Shown piece after piece: positions 25,873-34,553 of a DNA stretch of 64,000 bases. Both the position numbers and the translations under genes were made by a program. How positions within the stretch are numbered: position 1 is the stretch's first letter; each line of letters starts with the position of its first letter. Under the pieces are notes generated by a model. That model saw only the letters and a list, made by a program, of their open reading frames with translations, did not search any database and was not told the DNA's origin. Source of the stretch: Paenibacillus mucilaginosus 3016 (lineage in GTDB: Bacteria; Bacillota; Bacilli; Paenibacillales; NBRC-103111); contig NC_016935.1 of the NCBI RefSeq assembly GCF_000250655.1, positions 1,506,001 through 1,570,000 of the forward strand, in the 5' to 3' direction.

Positions 25873-26538
25873 TTACTTGCGCTGAAATCTCCGGACGAGC
25901 CGGTCGCCGAGCGACTGTAGGATTTGAACCAACACGAGCAAAATGACGACGGTGACTACCATGACCGGCGTGTTGAAGCGCTGGTAGCCGTAACGGATGG
26001 CGAGGTCTCCGAGACCGCCGCCGCCGACTACGCCGGACATGGCCGTGTAGGAGACGAGCGTGACGGCGGTGATCGTGATCGCCGCGATCAGGCCCGGACG
26101 GGCTTCAGGCAGCAGCACGCGGGTGACGATCTGCCCGGAGGTGGCGCCCATGGACTGGGCGGCTTCGATCACGCCGCGGTCGACCTCCCGCAGGGCCGTC
26201 TCCACCAGACGCGCAAAGAACGGCGCGGAGGCGATGACGAGCGGAGGAATCGATCCCGGTACGCCGATCGACGTGCCGACGATCACCCGGGTCAGCGGGA
26301 TGACGAGAATCATCAGGATGATGAACGGCACGGACCGCAGCACGTTGACCACGAAGGACAGCAGGGCATAGAGCGCGTTCTGCTGCAGCAGCTGGCCCCG
26401 GGAGGTCAGGAAGAGCAGGATGCCGAGCGGGAGGCCGATCACTACGGTGAAGAGCGTCGACAGCCCCAGCATCGTCAAGGTATCATAGGTGGCAAGGGAG
26501 ATATCCTCCCAGACGATGTCTTTCAAGAACTCAGCCAT
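25873..26538 (-). CDS. metI: Methionine ABC transporter permease MetI
   Basis: A 221-residue BPD_transp_1 permease with five membrane helices; EAA loop EAAQSMGATSGQIVTRVLLPEARPGL contacts the ATPase. The length and the GGGGLGDLAIRYGYQRF segment are typical of MetI. Its ATG overlaps the metN stop by eight bases, so translation is coupled. Confidence 0.95.
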   Translation of the reverse strand: MAEFLKDIVWEDISLATYDTLTMLGLSTLFTVVIGLPLGILLFLTSRGQLLQQNALYALLSFVVNVLRSVPFIILMILVIPLTRVIVGTSIGVPGSIPPLVIASAPFFARLVETALREVDRGVIEAAQSMGATSGQIVTRVLLPEARPGLIAAITITAVTLVSYTAMSGVVGGGGLGDLAIRYGYQRFNTPVMVVTVVILLVLVQILQSLGDRLVRRFQRK

Positions 26539-27550
26539 GCTGAATCACCTCCACATCAAGTCCGCGTCTGCGGAGAGCGGCGATCGCCGCTTCCGCCTCG
26601 GCTGTGTTCACACGCAGCTCGAGCAGGAGCTGGCCGTAAGGCGTATCTTTCAGGCGGGATACGGTGCCCTGCAGAATGACGAAGGGCACGTTGGTCTCAC
26701 GCATCGTTTCGAAGAGCACCGGCTCGTACGTCTGCTCGCCGAGGAAGGTCACACGGATGCGGATCCGGCCGCTGGCTTCAGCGCCGGTCTCGGCGAGCGT
26801 CGTCTCGGGATCCTCCGCAAGCTGGGCTACGAAATCACGTGTGGTCGGATGCTGCGGCTTCAGGAACACATCGGTAACGGGACCCATCTCCACGATGTGG
26901 CCCCCATCGATGACCGCGACCCGGTCGCAGATCGTCCGGATCACGTGCATTTCGTGTGTGATCAGCACGATCGTGATCTGCAGCTTCCGGTTGATGTCGA
27001 GCAGCAGCGAGAGAATCGAGTTCGTCGTCTGCGGGTCAAGCGCGGATGTAGCTTCGTCGCAGAGCAGCACCTTCGGGTTCGTCGCCAGGGCGCGGGCGAT
27101 GCCGACACGCTGCTTCTGGCCTCCGGAGAGCTGCGACGGATACTTGTGCTCGTGGCCGCTCAGGCCCACAAGTCCGACGAGCTCCTGCACGCGCTGCTTG
27201 ATCTCGGCTTCAGGCCGTTTGGACAGACGCAGCGGGAAGGCGATATTGTCCGCCACGGTGCTCGACGACAGCAGATGAAAGTGCTGGAAGATCATGCCAA
27301 TGGACCGGCGTTCTTCCTGCAGGCGGCGGCTGCTCAGCTTCGTCATCTCGACGCCGTCGATGATGACCGTGCCGCCGGTCGGTTTCTCAAGCAGGTTGAT
27401 CGTGCGGATCAAGGTACTCTTGCCCGCACCGGAGTGTCCGATGATGCCGAAGATCTCGCCTTTGTTGACGGTCAGATCGATCTTCTGCAGCGCCGTTACC
27501 GTTCCGCGCCCGCTTGTATATTGTTTGGATACGCCTTGCAGTTGAATCAT
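26531..27550 (-). CDS. metN: Methionine ABC transporter ATP-binding protein MetN
   Basis: A 339-residue ATPase: Walker A GHSGAGKST, Q loop, signature LSGGQKQRVGIARAL, Walker B KVLLCDEATSALD, H loop ITHEMHV, and a C-terminal NIL domain (about 265-339) that binds methionine for trans-inhibition in known MetN. ATG 27550 (MIQLQGVSK) is chosen because GGAGGTGGAG precedes it; the longer frame would begin inside the riboswitch terminator. Confidence 0.95.
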   Translation of the reverse strand: MIQLQGVSKQYTSGRGTVTALQKIDLTVNKGEIFGIIGHSGAGKSTLIRTINLLEKPTGGTVIIDGVEMTKLSSRRLQEERRSIGMIFQHFHLLSSSTVADNIAFPLRLSKRPEAEIKQRVQELVGLVGLSGHEHKYPSQLSGGQKQRVGIARALATNPKVLLCDEATSALDPQTTNSILSLLLDINRKLQITIVLITHEMHVIRTICDRVAVIDGGHIVEMGPVTDVFLKPQHPTTRDFVAQLAEDPETTLAETGAEASGRIRIRVTFLGEQTYEPVLFETMRETNVPFVILQGTVSRLKDTPYGQLLLELRVNTAEAEAAIAALRRRGLDVEVIQHG

Positions 27551-27578
27551 GGGGACTCCACCTCCGGAAATACGCACT

Positions 27579-27905
27579 AAAAAAACCCGTACATTCGTAA
27601 GCAACCGCGTGGGATTGCTGCGAGGTACAGGTTTATCATGTCACACTGTGCCCTCTCATCTATCAGAATCCAGCTGCCTTGTCCCATCCGCCGGCTCGCG
27701 CGATGCGTACCGCAGTCCTGGGTGGCCTGCTCCGGCAGGGGCACACGCCATAAGCGCGCCTCCATGCCGGGCTGCATTCTGAAGGAATTGGCACCAGTCT
27801 TCCTTGGACAGAGGACAAGCAGCATGCTTGCATCCTCCATCCAACCAGGAACGGTTGCCGGGCTTCATCGGGCCTTGTCCCTCCGCCTCTCTTGATAAGA
27901 AGTTA
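27579..27905 (-). ncRNA. SAM-I (S-box) riboswitch with terminator
   Basis: Leader RNA upstream of metN that would terminate transcription when SAM is plentiful. On the minus strand the S-box signatures appear in order: CTTATCAAGAGAGGCGGAGG (from about 27900), GGCCCGATGAAGCCCGGCAACC, a long P3 arm, GGTGCCAATTCCTTCAGAA, and the closing CTGATAGATGAGAGG near 27650. The expression platform follows: AAACCTGTAC pairs with GTACGGGTTTTTTT (27579-27634), with an inner GCAGCAA/TTGC stem. The arm after the GGTGCCAATTCC element is unusually long, over 100 bases. Confidence 0.93.
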
Positions 27906-28310
27906 ACCGCTATGAAATTAGCAGAAAATTAACCTTGGGTCATATTGCTAGGCTCTTAAAAACGATCTTTATCATATAGAAAAACAAGGATGAAGTCAAC
28001 AGGTTCATGTGAACCACCGGCTTAGCAATGTTTCCCACCCTATGTTTACCCGGCCTGTGAATCTGGTAATCCGGTTTTTGCCAGAAAGAATGAAAGCGGT
28101 TGATGAGGCCAACGGAGGAGCATACGTAAGATAAGGGGATGGAACTGGACGAAATGCCCTCAAGGGGAATGGCGATAGGTAGACGGTCTCGGTAGGATTT
28201 GGCGGTCTCGGGGTAGTAATAGAGTAGAGAAGAAGACCTGCACACTGGAGTTGTAAAAAATGTGCCGGCAGCGTTCAAAGTGAAATCTACATTAGAGGAG
28301 TGGTTGCCAG
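27906..28310. other. AT-richer intergenic region between divergent metN leader and ribokinase
   Basis: 405 bases of lower GC than the surroundings, which should hold both divergent promoters. A 127-codon open frame on the minus strand (27940-28323) lacks a ribosome site and has no recognisable domain; I do not call it. No clear operator was found. Confidence 0.4.
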
Positions 28311-29219
28311 ATGAAACGTCCACGAATTGCCGTAGTCGGGAGCTTGAACATGGATCTGGTCGTATCCATGCCGCGGATGCCGCAGGTGGGGGAGACCGTC
28401 CATGGTACGGATATCCACTATATCCCGGGAGGCAAGGGAGCGAACCAGGCGGTCGGCTGCGCCCGTCTCGGCGCGGAGGTATCGATGATCGGAGCGGTGG
28501 GGAGCGATCATTTTGGCCGGGAGATGCTGGAGCGGCTGCAGGAGGAGGGCATCGACCTCGGCGGTGTCCATACGGCCGAGGGGCCTACGGGAACCGCAGC
28601 GATCTTCCACACCGCGGAGGATAACTGCATCGCCGTCGTCCCGGGGGCGAACGCCTATTGCACGCCGGAGCTCGTTGAACGGCACAGGGAGCGGATCGAG
28701 TCGGCCGACGTGCTGCTGGTCCAGCTGGAGGTGCCGCTGGATACCGTGCACCGGGCCCTGGAGATCGCCCGCCAGGCCGGCGTGCGCACCGTGCTCAACC
28801 CGGCTCCGGCCAAGGTGCTGCCGGCTCCGCTATTGTCGCTGGCCGACATCCTGACGCCGAATGAGACCGAATTCGCCCTGCTCAGCGGGGAGCAGGATAC
28901 CTCGGAAGAGGTGCTGCGCCGGGTTATGATCGCCTGGCAGCAGGATTACGGCCATACGGTGATCCTGACGCGAGGACGGCTGGGCAGCTCCTGGCTGGAT
29001 GAGGGAGAGCGCCTGCGCACCGAGCCGGCCCTGCCCGTCGAGACGGTGGATACGACCGGAGCAGGCGATGCCTTCAATGCAGCGCTGTGCTTCGGCCTGG
29101 CTTCCGGCTGGGACCTGCAGCAGGCCGCCGATTTTGCCTGCCGGGCCGCATCGGTATCCGTCACCCGCTTCGGCGCCCAGGCCGGCATGCCCCGCCTGGA
29201 GGAAGTGCCGGAGCGGTAG
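28311..29219 (+). CDS. rbsK: Ribokinase (PfkB family)
   Basis: A 302-residue sugar kinase that phosphorylates ribose (or a related sugar) at O5 using ATP, in the cytoplasm. PfkB signatures: substrate motif GSLNMDLVVSMPRMPQVGETVHG, PfkB-1 IPGGKGANQAVGCARLGA, and PfkB-2 DTTGAGDAFNAALCFGLASG with the anion hole and catalytic Asp. Length and motifs fit RbsK. Preceded by AGAGGAGTGG. It stands alone here, with no rbs transporter genes adjacent. Confidence 0.9.
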   Translation: MKRPRIAVVGSLNMDLVVSMPRMPQVGETVHGTDIHYIPGGKGANQAVGCARLGAEVSMIGAVGSDHFGREMLERLQEEGIDLGGVHTAEGPTGTAAIFHTAEDNCIAVVPGANAYCTPELVERHRERIESADVLLVQLEVPLDTVHRALEIARQAGVRTVLNPAPAKVLPAPLLSLADILTPNETEFALLSGEQDTSEEVLRRVMIAWQQDYGHTVILTRGRLGSSWLDEGERLRTEPALPVETVDTTGAGDAFNAALCFGLASGWDLQQAADFACRAASVSVTRFGAQAGMPRLEEVPER

Positions 29220-29380
29220 GCGCCCCGCCGAGTACACATTTGGGCGTCGGCTGGTAGGCCGGCTGGCGAACTGGACCGCCATGCGAAGGCTAAGCGGCAG
29301 GATGTCGGCCGCCGTCTCTCAGGCGGTTACTTTAAGATATTGGCAAGTATAAGTTTTAGGCGAAGCTGAAGTGTTCTGAA

Positions 29381-29480
29381 AAATATAAGAGTTCATATCT
29401 CCCAAGGGTTCGATTCTGTCATCTCATATTTCATATAAACGCGAATTGTCCTGCAGGTCGGCGAAGCTGTTTATCTTGCG
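29381..29480 (-). repeat. Two-hairpin 3' element, copy B
   Basis: Just 3' of the TIR-like gene on the minus strand: hairpin 1 ATAAACAGC ... GCGTTTAT, hairpin 2 AAATATGAGA ... TCTTATATTTTT, with GACAGAATCGAACCC in the loop. The order and sequence match copy A (24866-24970). Confidence 0.6.
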
Positions 29481-29497
29481 GCGTATCGGATTGATCT

Positions 29498-29920
29498 TTA
29501 ACCCTGCCCCAGCTCCATCACAGCCTTGATGATATCCAGCGGATGAAGCTGGACGATCCGGTCGGCATGCTGCTTCACGATGAACGGGGGCTTCTCGGCC
29601 GGGAAGGGCTGGACTCCGATGACCGGTTTGTTCAGCTCATTCTTGGCGAGGATCAGCTCCTTGTTGACCCACCGGTTGTATTCGGCGTAGACCCCGCAGA
29701 GAATGAGGATGACGTCGGCATACCGGATTTTGCCCCGGATGGCTTCGTAGAGGATCCGGTCGTCGGCAGCTTCGCTGGTCTGCCGGTCGAGGGAGGCCGG
29801 GCGGAAGCGGAAGCTGTCGACGGATTGAAGCATGCGGAGCAGTTCCCCGCCGGTGCCGCGATCATTCCAGGTATGGCTGAGATAGAGGGTATAGACCCGG
29901 TTCGTATCGTAGACGGTCAT
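29498..29920 (-). CDS. TIR-like domain protein (DUF1863/MTH538 type)
   Basis: A 140-residue single-domain protein. Features of the TIR-like DUF1863 fold: opening strand VYTLYLSHTWNDRG, SADD-type helix region (EAADDRILYEAIRGKIRYADVILILCGVYAEYNRWVNKELILAKN) with an invariant-type Trp and Glu (RWVNKEL), and the following strand KPVIGVQPF. This fold includes ThsB of the Thoeris anti-phage system and other NAD-processing or signalling proteins. No ThsA-like effector or other defence gene is adjacent, so a defence role is unproven. ATG 29920 is preceded by GGGAGG at 10 bases. Confidence 0.75.
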   Translation of the reverse strand: MTVYDTNRVYTLYLSHTWNDRGTGGELLRMLQSVDSFRFRPASLDRQTSEAADDRILYEAIRGKIRYADVILILCGVYAEYNRWVNKELILAKNELNKPVIGVQPFPAEKPPFIVKQHADRIVQLHPLDIIKAVMELGQG

Positions 29921-30258
29921 GGCGGAAACCTCCCTTGAACAGTAACTGCCCGCTGAAGAAGACAAAAAGAAGCCTGCGGTTGACAGGCTCCTCCGGGTAA
30001 CCGCTTATGCAGTTGGGCACACTGTAAATGTATACGGTATCGTTCCAAGTGGTGGAAATAATTATAACGCTGGGGCTTCCGCTCTGTAAAGGCAAAATGC
30101 CGGGGAATTGATTTTTGCCGGGGAGAGGATTATCCTAAATATAGGAAAAGTCCGGCCTGCCGCATGCTTCAATCCGTTCGCCGGCGGGTAAACAGATAAG
30201 GACGAATTATGCCCGAAAGGGGAGGATCAACGTTATTGGAGGCAAGCGGGAGAGCATC

Positions 30259-30807
30259 ATGAGCGCAGCCCTTGAATTATTCGCCGAGCAGGGCTTCGAA
30301 ACGACGACCGTACCCATGATTGCCGATAAGGCCGTTGTGGGGGCAGGCACCATATACCGCTATTTTACGAACAAGGAAGCCCTGGGCAACGCCTTGTTCC
30401 AGGATTGCGTCCGGCAGTTCTCAGAGGCAATCCAGCGGGGGTATCCGGCAGAGGGGAACGCGAGGGAGCAGTTCCGGCATATATTCTGCCGTATGGTGGA
30501 GTTTGCCAAGGAGCAGGAGCGGGCCTTCTATCTGCTCGAGACACACAGGCATGCGCGTTATTTAAGTGAGGAGAGTCACGAGCTGTTCCGGGAGATGATG
30601 GATTTTCTCCGGGCTTATTTCCGGGCGGGCCGGGAGCAGGGGACGATCCGTTCCATGCCGTCCGATGCGCTGATTGCCATCGTCTATGGCGCCTTCGCCG
30701 CATTGTATAAAGCGATCCGGGCAGGTAAGATCCAGGAAACCCCCGATCTCATCGACAGCGTCGAGCAGGCCTGCTGGGATGCAGTTCGCGTACATCCCCA
30801 TGGATAG
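30259..30807 (+). CDS. TetR family repressor, BM3R1-like
   Basis: A 182-residue TetR regulator whose helix-turn-helix ([33 protein letters not shown]) and ligand domain closely resemble B. megaterium BM3R1 ([33 protein letters not shown], from memory). BM3R1 represses the P450 BM3 gene and is released by fatty acids and peroxisome-proliferator-type ligands. Here the gene lies upstream of a CYP102 gene, and the known BM3R1-type operator lies between them. ATG 30259 has GGGAG at 6 bases but cuts into helix 1; in-frame codons continue upstream (GGKRESI) without an ATG, GTG or TTG, so a non-standard start (ATT 30235, after GGGGAGGAT) or an indel is possible. Confidence 0.88.
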   Translation: [182 protein letters not shown]

Positions 30808-30884
30808 CGTCTGTCCAATGGATAGCTTCTGTATTGAAAACAGATGGTATGTAATGAAACGAAGCTGCACCTTAGCACCTACAA

Positions 30885-30904
30885 CGGAATGAACGTTCAT
30901 TCCG
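30885..30904. promoter_or_regulatory. BM3R1-type operator palindrome
   Basis: CGGAATGAACGTTCATTCCG is a perfect 20-bp palindrome. It is the same sequence I know as the operator of B. megaterium BM3R1 (recall, not checked). It lies 78 bases after the repressor gene and 140 bases before the P450 gene, so the repressor most likely controls the P450 promoter here. Confidence 0.85.
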
Positions 30905-31043
30905 CGCATTGTTATTTTCCGGACATGAACGGACATGGAACCGGGCCCATCGGCCCTCATCCTAATCACAGGATAAAGATGCGCAGGATCTGCACGTACC
31001 CGTTAGTCCGCTAAGGACCAGATCAAGGAGGAATGATTGATTC

Positions 31044-34000
31044 ATGACCCAGACCAGTCAAATTCCGCAGCCCAAAACATTCGGACCGCTCGGCAACCTG
31101 CCGAATTTGAATACGAAGGAGCCAGTGCAGTCCATTGTCAAAATAGCGGACGAGTTCGGTCCGATCTTCCAGCTGGACCTGCCCAGAGGCAAGTCCGTGT
31201 ACATCTCGAGCCATGAACTGGTGGCTGATGCGTGTGACGAGTCGCGGTTCGACAAGTATGTGTGGGCGCCGCTTCAGAAAGTAAGGGCGTTCGCGGGGGA
31301 CGGGCTCTTCACGGCCGAGACGGATGAGCCTAACTGGCAGAAGGCCCATGCCATTCTGCTGCCAAGCTTCTCGCAGCGGGCGATGCAGGGCTACCATGCG
31401 ATGATGGTGGATCTCGCGGTTCAGCTCGTCCAGAAGTGGGCGAGGCTCAATCCGGACGAGAGCGTCGAGGTCGGCGAGGACATGACGCGCCTTACGCTCG
31501 ATACGATCGGCCTCTGCGGCTTCAACTACCGCTTCAACAGCTTTTACCGGGATCAGCCGCATCCGTTCATCACTTCGATGGTGCGGGCGCTCGACGAAGC
31601 GATGAGCCAGTTGCAGCGGCTTGGCCTCCAGGACAAGCTCATGGTGATCTCCAAGCGGCAGTACAAGCACGACATCCAGACGATGTTCGGGCTCGTGGAC
31701 AAAATCATCGCGGAGCGCAAGGAGCACGGTTCGAAGGAAGGCGAGGATCTGCTCGCGCATATGCTGAACGGGCGCGATCCGCACACAGGCGAGGCGCTTG
31801 ACGATGAGAACATCCGGTACCAGATTATCACGTTCCTGATCGCCGGACATGAGACGACAAGCGGTCTGCTGACGTTCGCCCTGTATTTCCTTCTGAAGAA
31901 TCCGGAGAAGCTCGCCAAGGCCTACGAGGAGGTCGACCGGGTGCTTACGAGCCCGCTGCCAACTTACAGCCAGGTGCGTGAGCTGAAGTACATCCGCATG
32001 ATCCTGAACGAGTCGCTGCGCCTGTGGCCTACGGCCCCTGCCTTCGCGCTGACGGCCAAGGAAGATACGATGCTGGGCGGCCGGTACCCGATGCAAAAAG
32101 GGGACAGCGTCTCGGTCCTCATTCCGAAGCTGCACCGCGATCCTTCCGTCTGGGGCGATGATGTCGAGTCCTTCATCCCGGAGCGGTTCGAGGACCCGTC
32201 GAGCATTCCGCCCCATGCCTACAAGCCGTTCGGCAACGGACAGCGGGCCTGCATCGGGCAGCAGTTCGCGCTGCACGAAGCGGTGCTGGTGCTGGGGATG
32301 GTGCTGCGCCACTTCGAGATTATCGACCATACGAATTACCAGCTCAAAATCAAAGAAACGCTGACGCTGAAGCCGGAGGGCTTCACGATGCGGGTGCGTT
32401 CGCGCATCGAGCCGCAGGCGGTGGTGATGCCGGGCCGGGAGGCGGCGCCGCGTGAGGAGAAGCGGGAGCAGGCCGCCGAGGCCGCTCCGGTGCCGAAGCA
32501 CAACACGCCGCTGCTTGTGCTCTACGGGTCGAATCTCGGGACGGCCGAAGGCATCGCCCGGGAGCTCGCCGACGCGGCCCGCTATCAGGGCTTCTCGAGC
32601 GAGACCGCTCCGCTCGATGAGCATGTCGGCAGCCTGCCGAAGGAGGGGGCGGTCTTCATCGTGACCGCCTCGTACAACGGCAGCCCGCCGGACAATGCCC
32701 GCGCGTTCGTACAGTGGCTCGAGCAGGCGGAGCCCGGCTCGCTGGATGGCGTCCGCTACGCCGTCTTCGGCTGCGGGGACCACAACTGGGCGAGCACGTA
32801 CCAGCAGGTGCCGCGGAAGATCGACGCGCTGCTCGCGGACAAAGGGGCGAAGCGTCTCGCCGGCCTGGGCGAAGGCGATGTCAGCGACGATTTCGAGCAG
32901 CAGCTGGAGTCCTGGCGCGGCGGCTTGTGGCCGCAGGTGATGGAGGCGTTCGGCCTGTCGCTGAACGAAAACGCCGGCCAAGAGCGCAGCTCCCTCACCG
33001 TGCAGTTCGTCAGCGGCCTGATCGGCACGCCGCTGGCCGAATCGTACGATGCGCTGCAGACGACGGTCGCAGAGAACCGTGAGCTGCAGGGGGAAGGCAG
33101 CGACCGCAGCACGCGGCACATCGAGGTGGTGCTGCCTGAAGAGGTGAGCTACCGCGAAGGCGACCACCTCGGTGTGCTGCCGCTGAACCGAAGGACCTTG
33201 TGGGACGCGTGCTGCAGCGCTTCGGCCTGCAGGGCGGCGATCACCTCGTGCTGAGCGCGACCGGACGCAGTGCGGCGCACCTGCCGCTGGACCGGCCGGT
33301 GCGGCTGTCCGATCTGCTCGGGAGCAGCGTGGAGCTGCAGGAGCCGGCGACCCGGGCCCAGCTGCGCGAGCTGGCCGCCTACACGGTGTGCCCGCCGCAT
33401 AAGCGGGAGCTTGAGGCGCTGCTGCAGGAGGACGCCTACAAGACCGAGGTGCTGCGCAAGCGGGTGACCATGCTGGAGCTGCTCGAGAAATACCCGGCCT
33501 GCGAGCTGCCATTCGAGCGGTTCCTCGAGCTGCTGCCGCCGCTGAAGGCGCGCTATTACTCGATCTCCAGCTCGCCGCGCGTGCTGGGAGACCGCGTCAG
33601 CATCACGGTCAGCGTCGTGCGCGGCCCGGCCTGGAGCGGCCGGGGTGAATACCGCGGCATCGCCTCGAACTACCTCGCCGAGCGGAAGCCGGGCGACCCG
33701 GTGGTCGTGTTCGTCCGCTCGCCGGAGTCGGGCTTCGAGCTGCCGGAGGACCCGTCGACGCCGGTGATCATGGTCGGCCCGGGCACCGGGGTGGCGCCGT
33801 TCCGCGGCTTCCTGCAGGCCCGCCGCGTTCTGAAGGCTCAGGGAGCCGAGCTCGGCGAGGCCCACCTGTACTTCGGCTGCCGCAACCCGCAGCACGATTA
33901 CCTCTACCGCGAGGAGCTCGAGCAGGCGGAGAAGGACGGGCTGGTCGTCCTGCATACGGCATGCTCCCGCGTGGATGGGCAGGAGAAAACCTACGTGCAG

Positions 34001-34228
34001 GATCTCATGAAAGGCGACGCCTCGCTGCTGATCGGGCTGCTGGACCGGGGCGGCAAGCTGTACATCTGCGGCGACGGCAGCCGGATGGCCCCCGACGTGG
34101 AAGCGACCCTGCGCCGCGCGTACAGCGAGATTCACGGCGTAAGCGGGCAGGAGGCAGCGGACTGGCTTGACGGGCTCGCCCGCGAGAACCGCTACGCCAA
34201 GGACGTATGGGCCGGAACGGTAGGCTGA
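31044..34228 (+). pseudogene. CYP102-type cytochrome P450/NADPH-P450 reductase fusion, interrupted by a one-base frameshift
   Basis: Self-sufficient fatty-acid hydroxylase of the P450 BM3 class, about 1060 codons. The P450 domain (about 1-465) has the I-helix AGHETTS (267-273), ExxR region and haem ligand Cys403 in [11 protein letters not shown]. The flavodoxin-like FMN domain starts near 485 ([19 protein letters not shown]), followed by the FAD/NADPH part: RYYSISSSPRV, MVGPGTGVAPFRGF, YICGDGSRMAPDVEATL and the C-terminal RYAKDVWAG. At about 33188 the reading frame breaks: AACCGAAGG should read AACCCGAAGG to give [12 protein letters not shown]. The first frame ends at 33254 and the second is open to 34228. 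All catalytic motifs are intact, so this is a recent lesion or a sequence error. Confidence 0.9.
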
Positions 34229-34284
34229 TTCCGGCAGGTGCAGCAGCAGGCTCAGGCTGAGAAGGCAATAGAAGGAAAAAGAAG

Positions 34285-34324
34285 GACCCGCAGCTTCCCG
34301 GTGGAGGCATGCGGGTCTTTTTTT
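34285..34324 (+). terminator. Terminator of the CYP102 gene
   Basis: GACCCGCA and TGCGGGTC form an 8-bp stem with a 17-base loop that can fold further, followed by eight T residues. Confidence 0.75.
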
Positions 34325-34553
34325 ACGGTGGAGAGAGGGCTGCCGTTGTGCCCGGGACAATCCGAATGGCTCGGCACAACGTCGGACTGGTTGGTAAAGT
34401 CGGCTTATAGGGGAGGCCCGAGCCGCCATGTGTTCTGGCTGCCGTGTCCTCGCTGACGCTTAGGCTAAGGCCGTGCCGGTACCTTGGCGAACGCCGGGCG
34501 GAGCCGTGTTTACCGTGCCGCCCCCGCGCTGGCTTTCGCCGCTTGGCAGCCAC

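Noticed and set aside
27940-28323. 127-codon minus-strand frame between metN leader and ribokinase
   Set aside because: No ribosome site, overlaps the ribokinase start and promoter region, no recognisable domain.
29398-29425. GGGTTCGATTC resembling a tRNA T-arm
   Set aside because: The flanking bases do not pair as a T stem and no acceptor, D or anticodon arms are present; it belongs to the two-hairpin element.
31033-31047. Four-codon reading frame (MIDS) overlapping the CYP102 start
   Set aside because: Its ATG is only two bases from AAGGAG, too close for good initiation; most likely chance.
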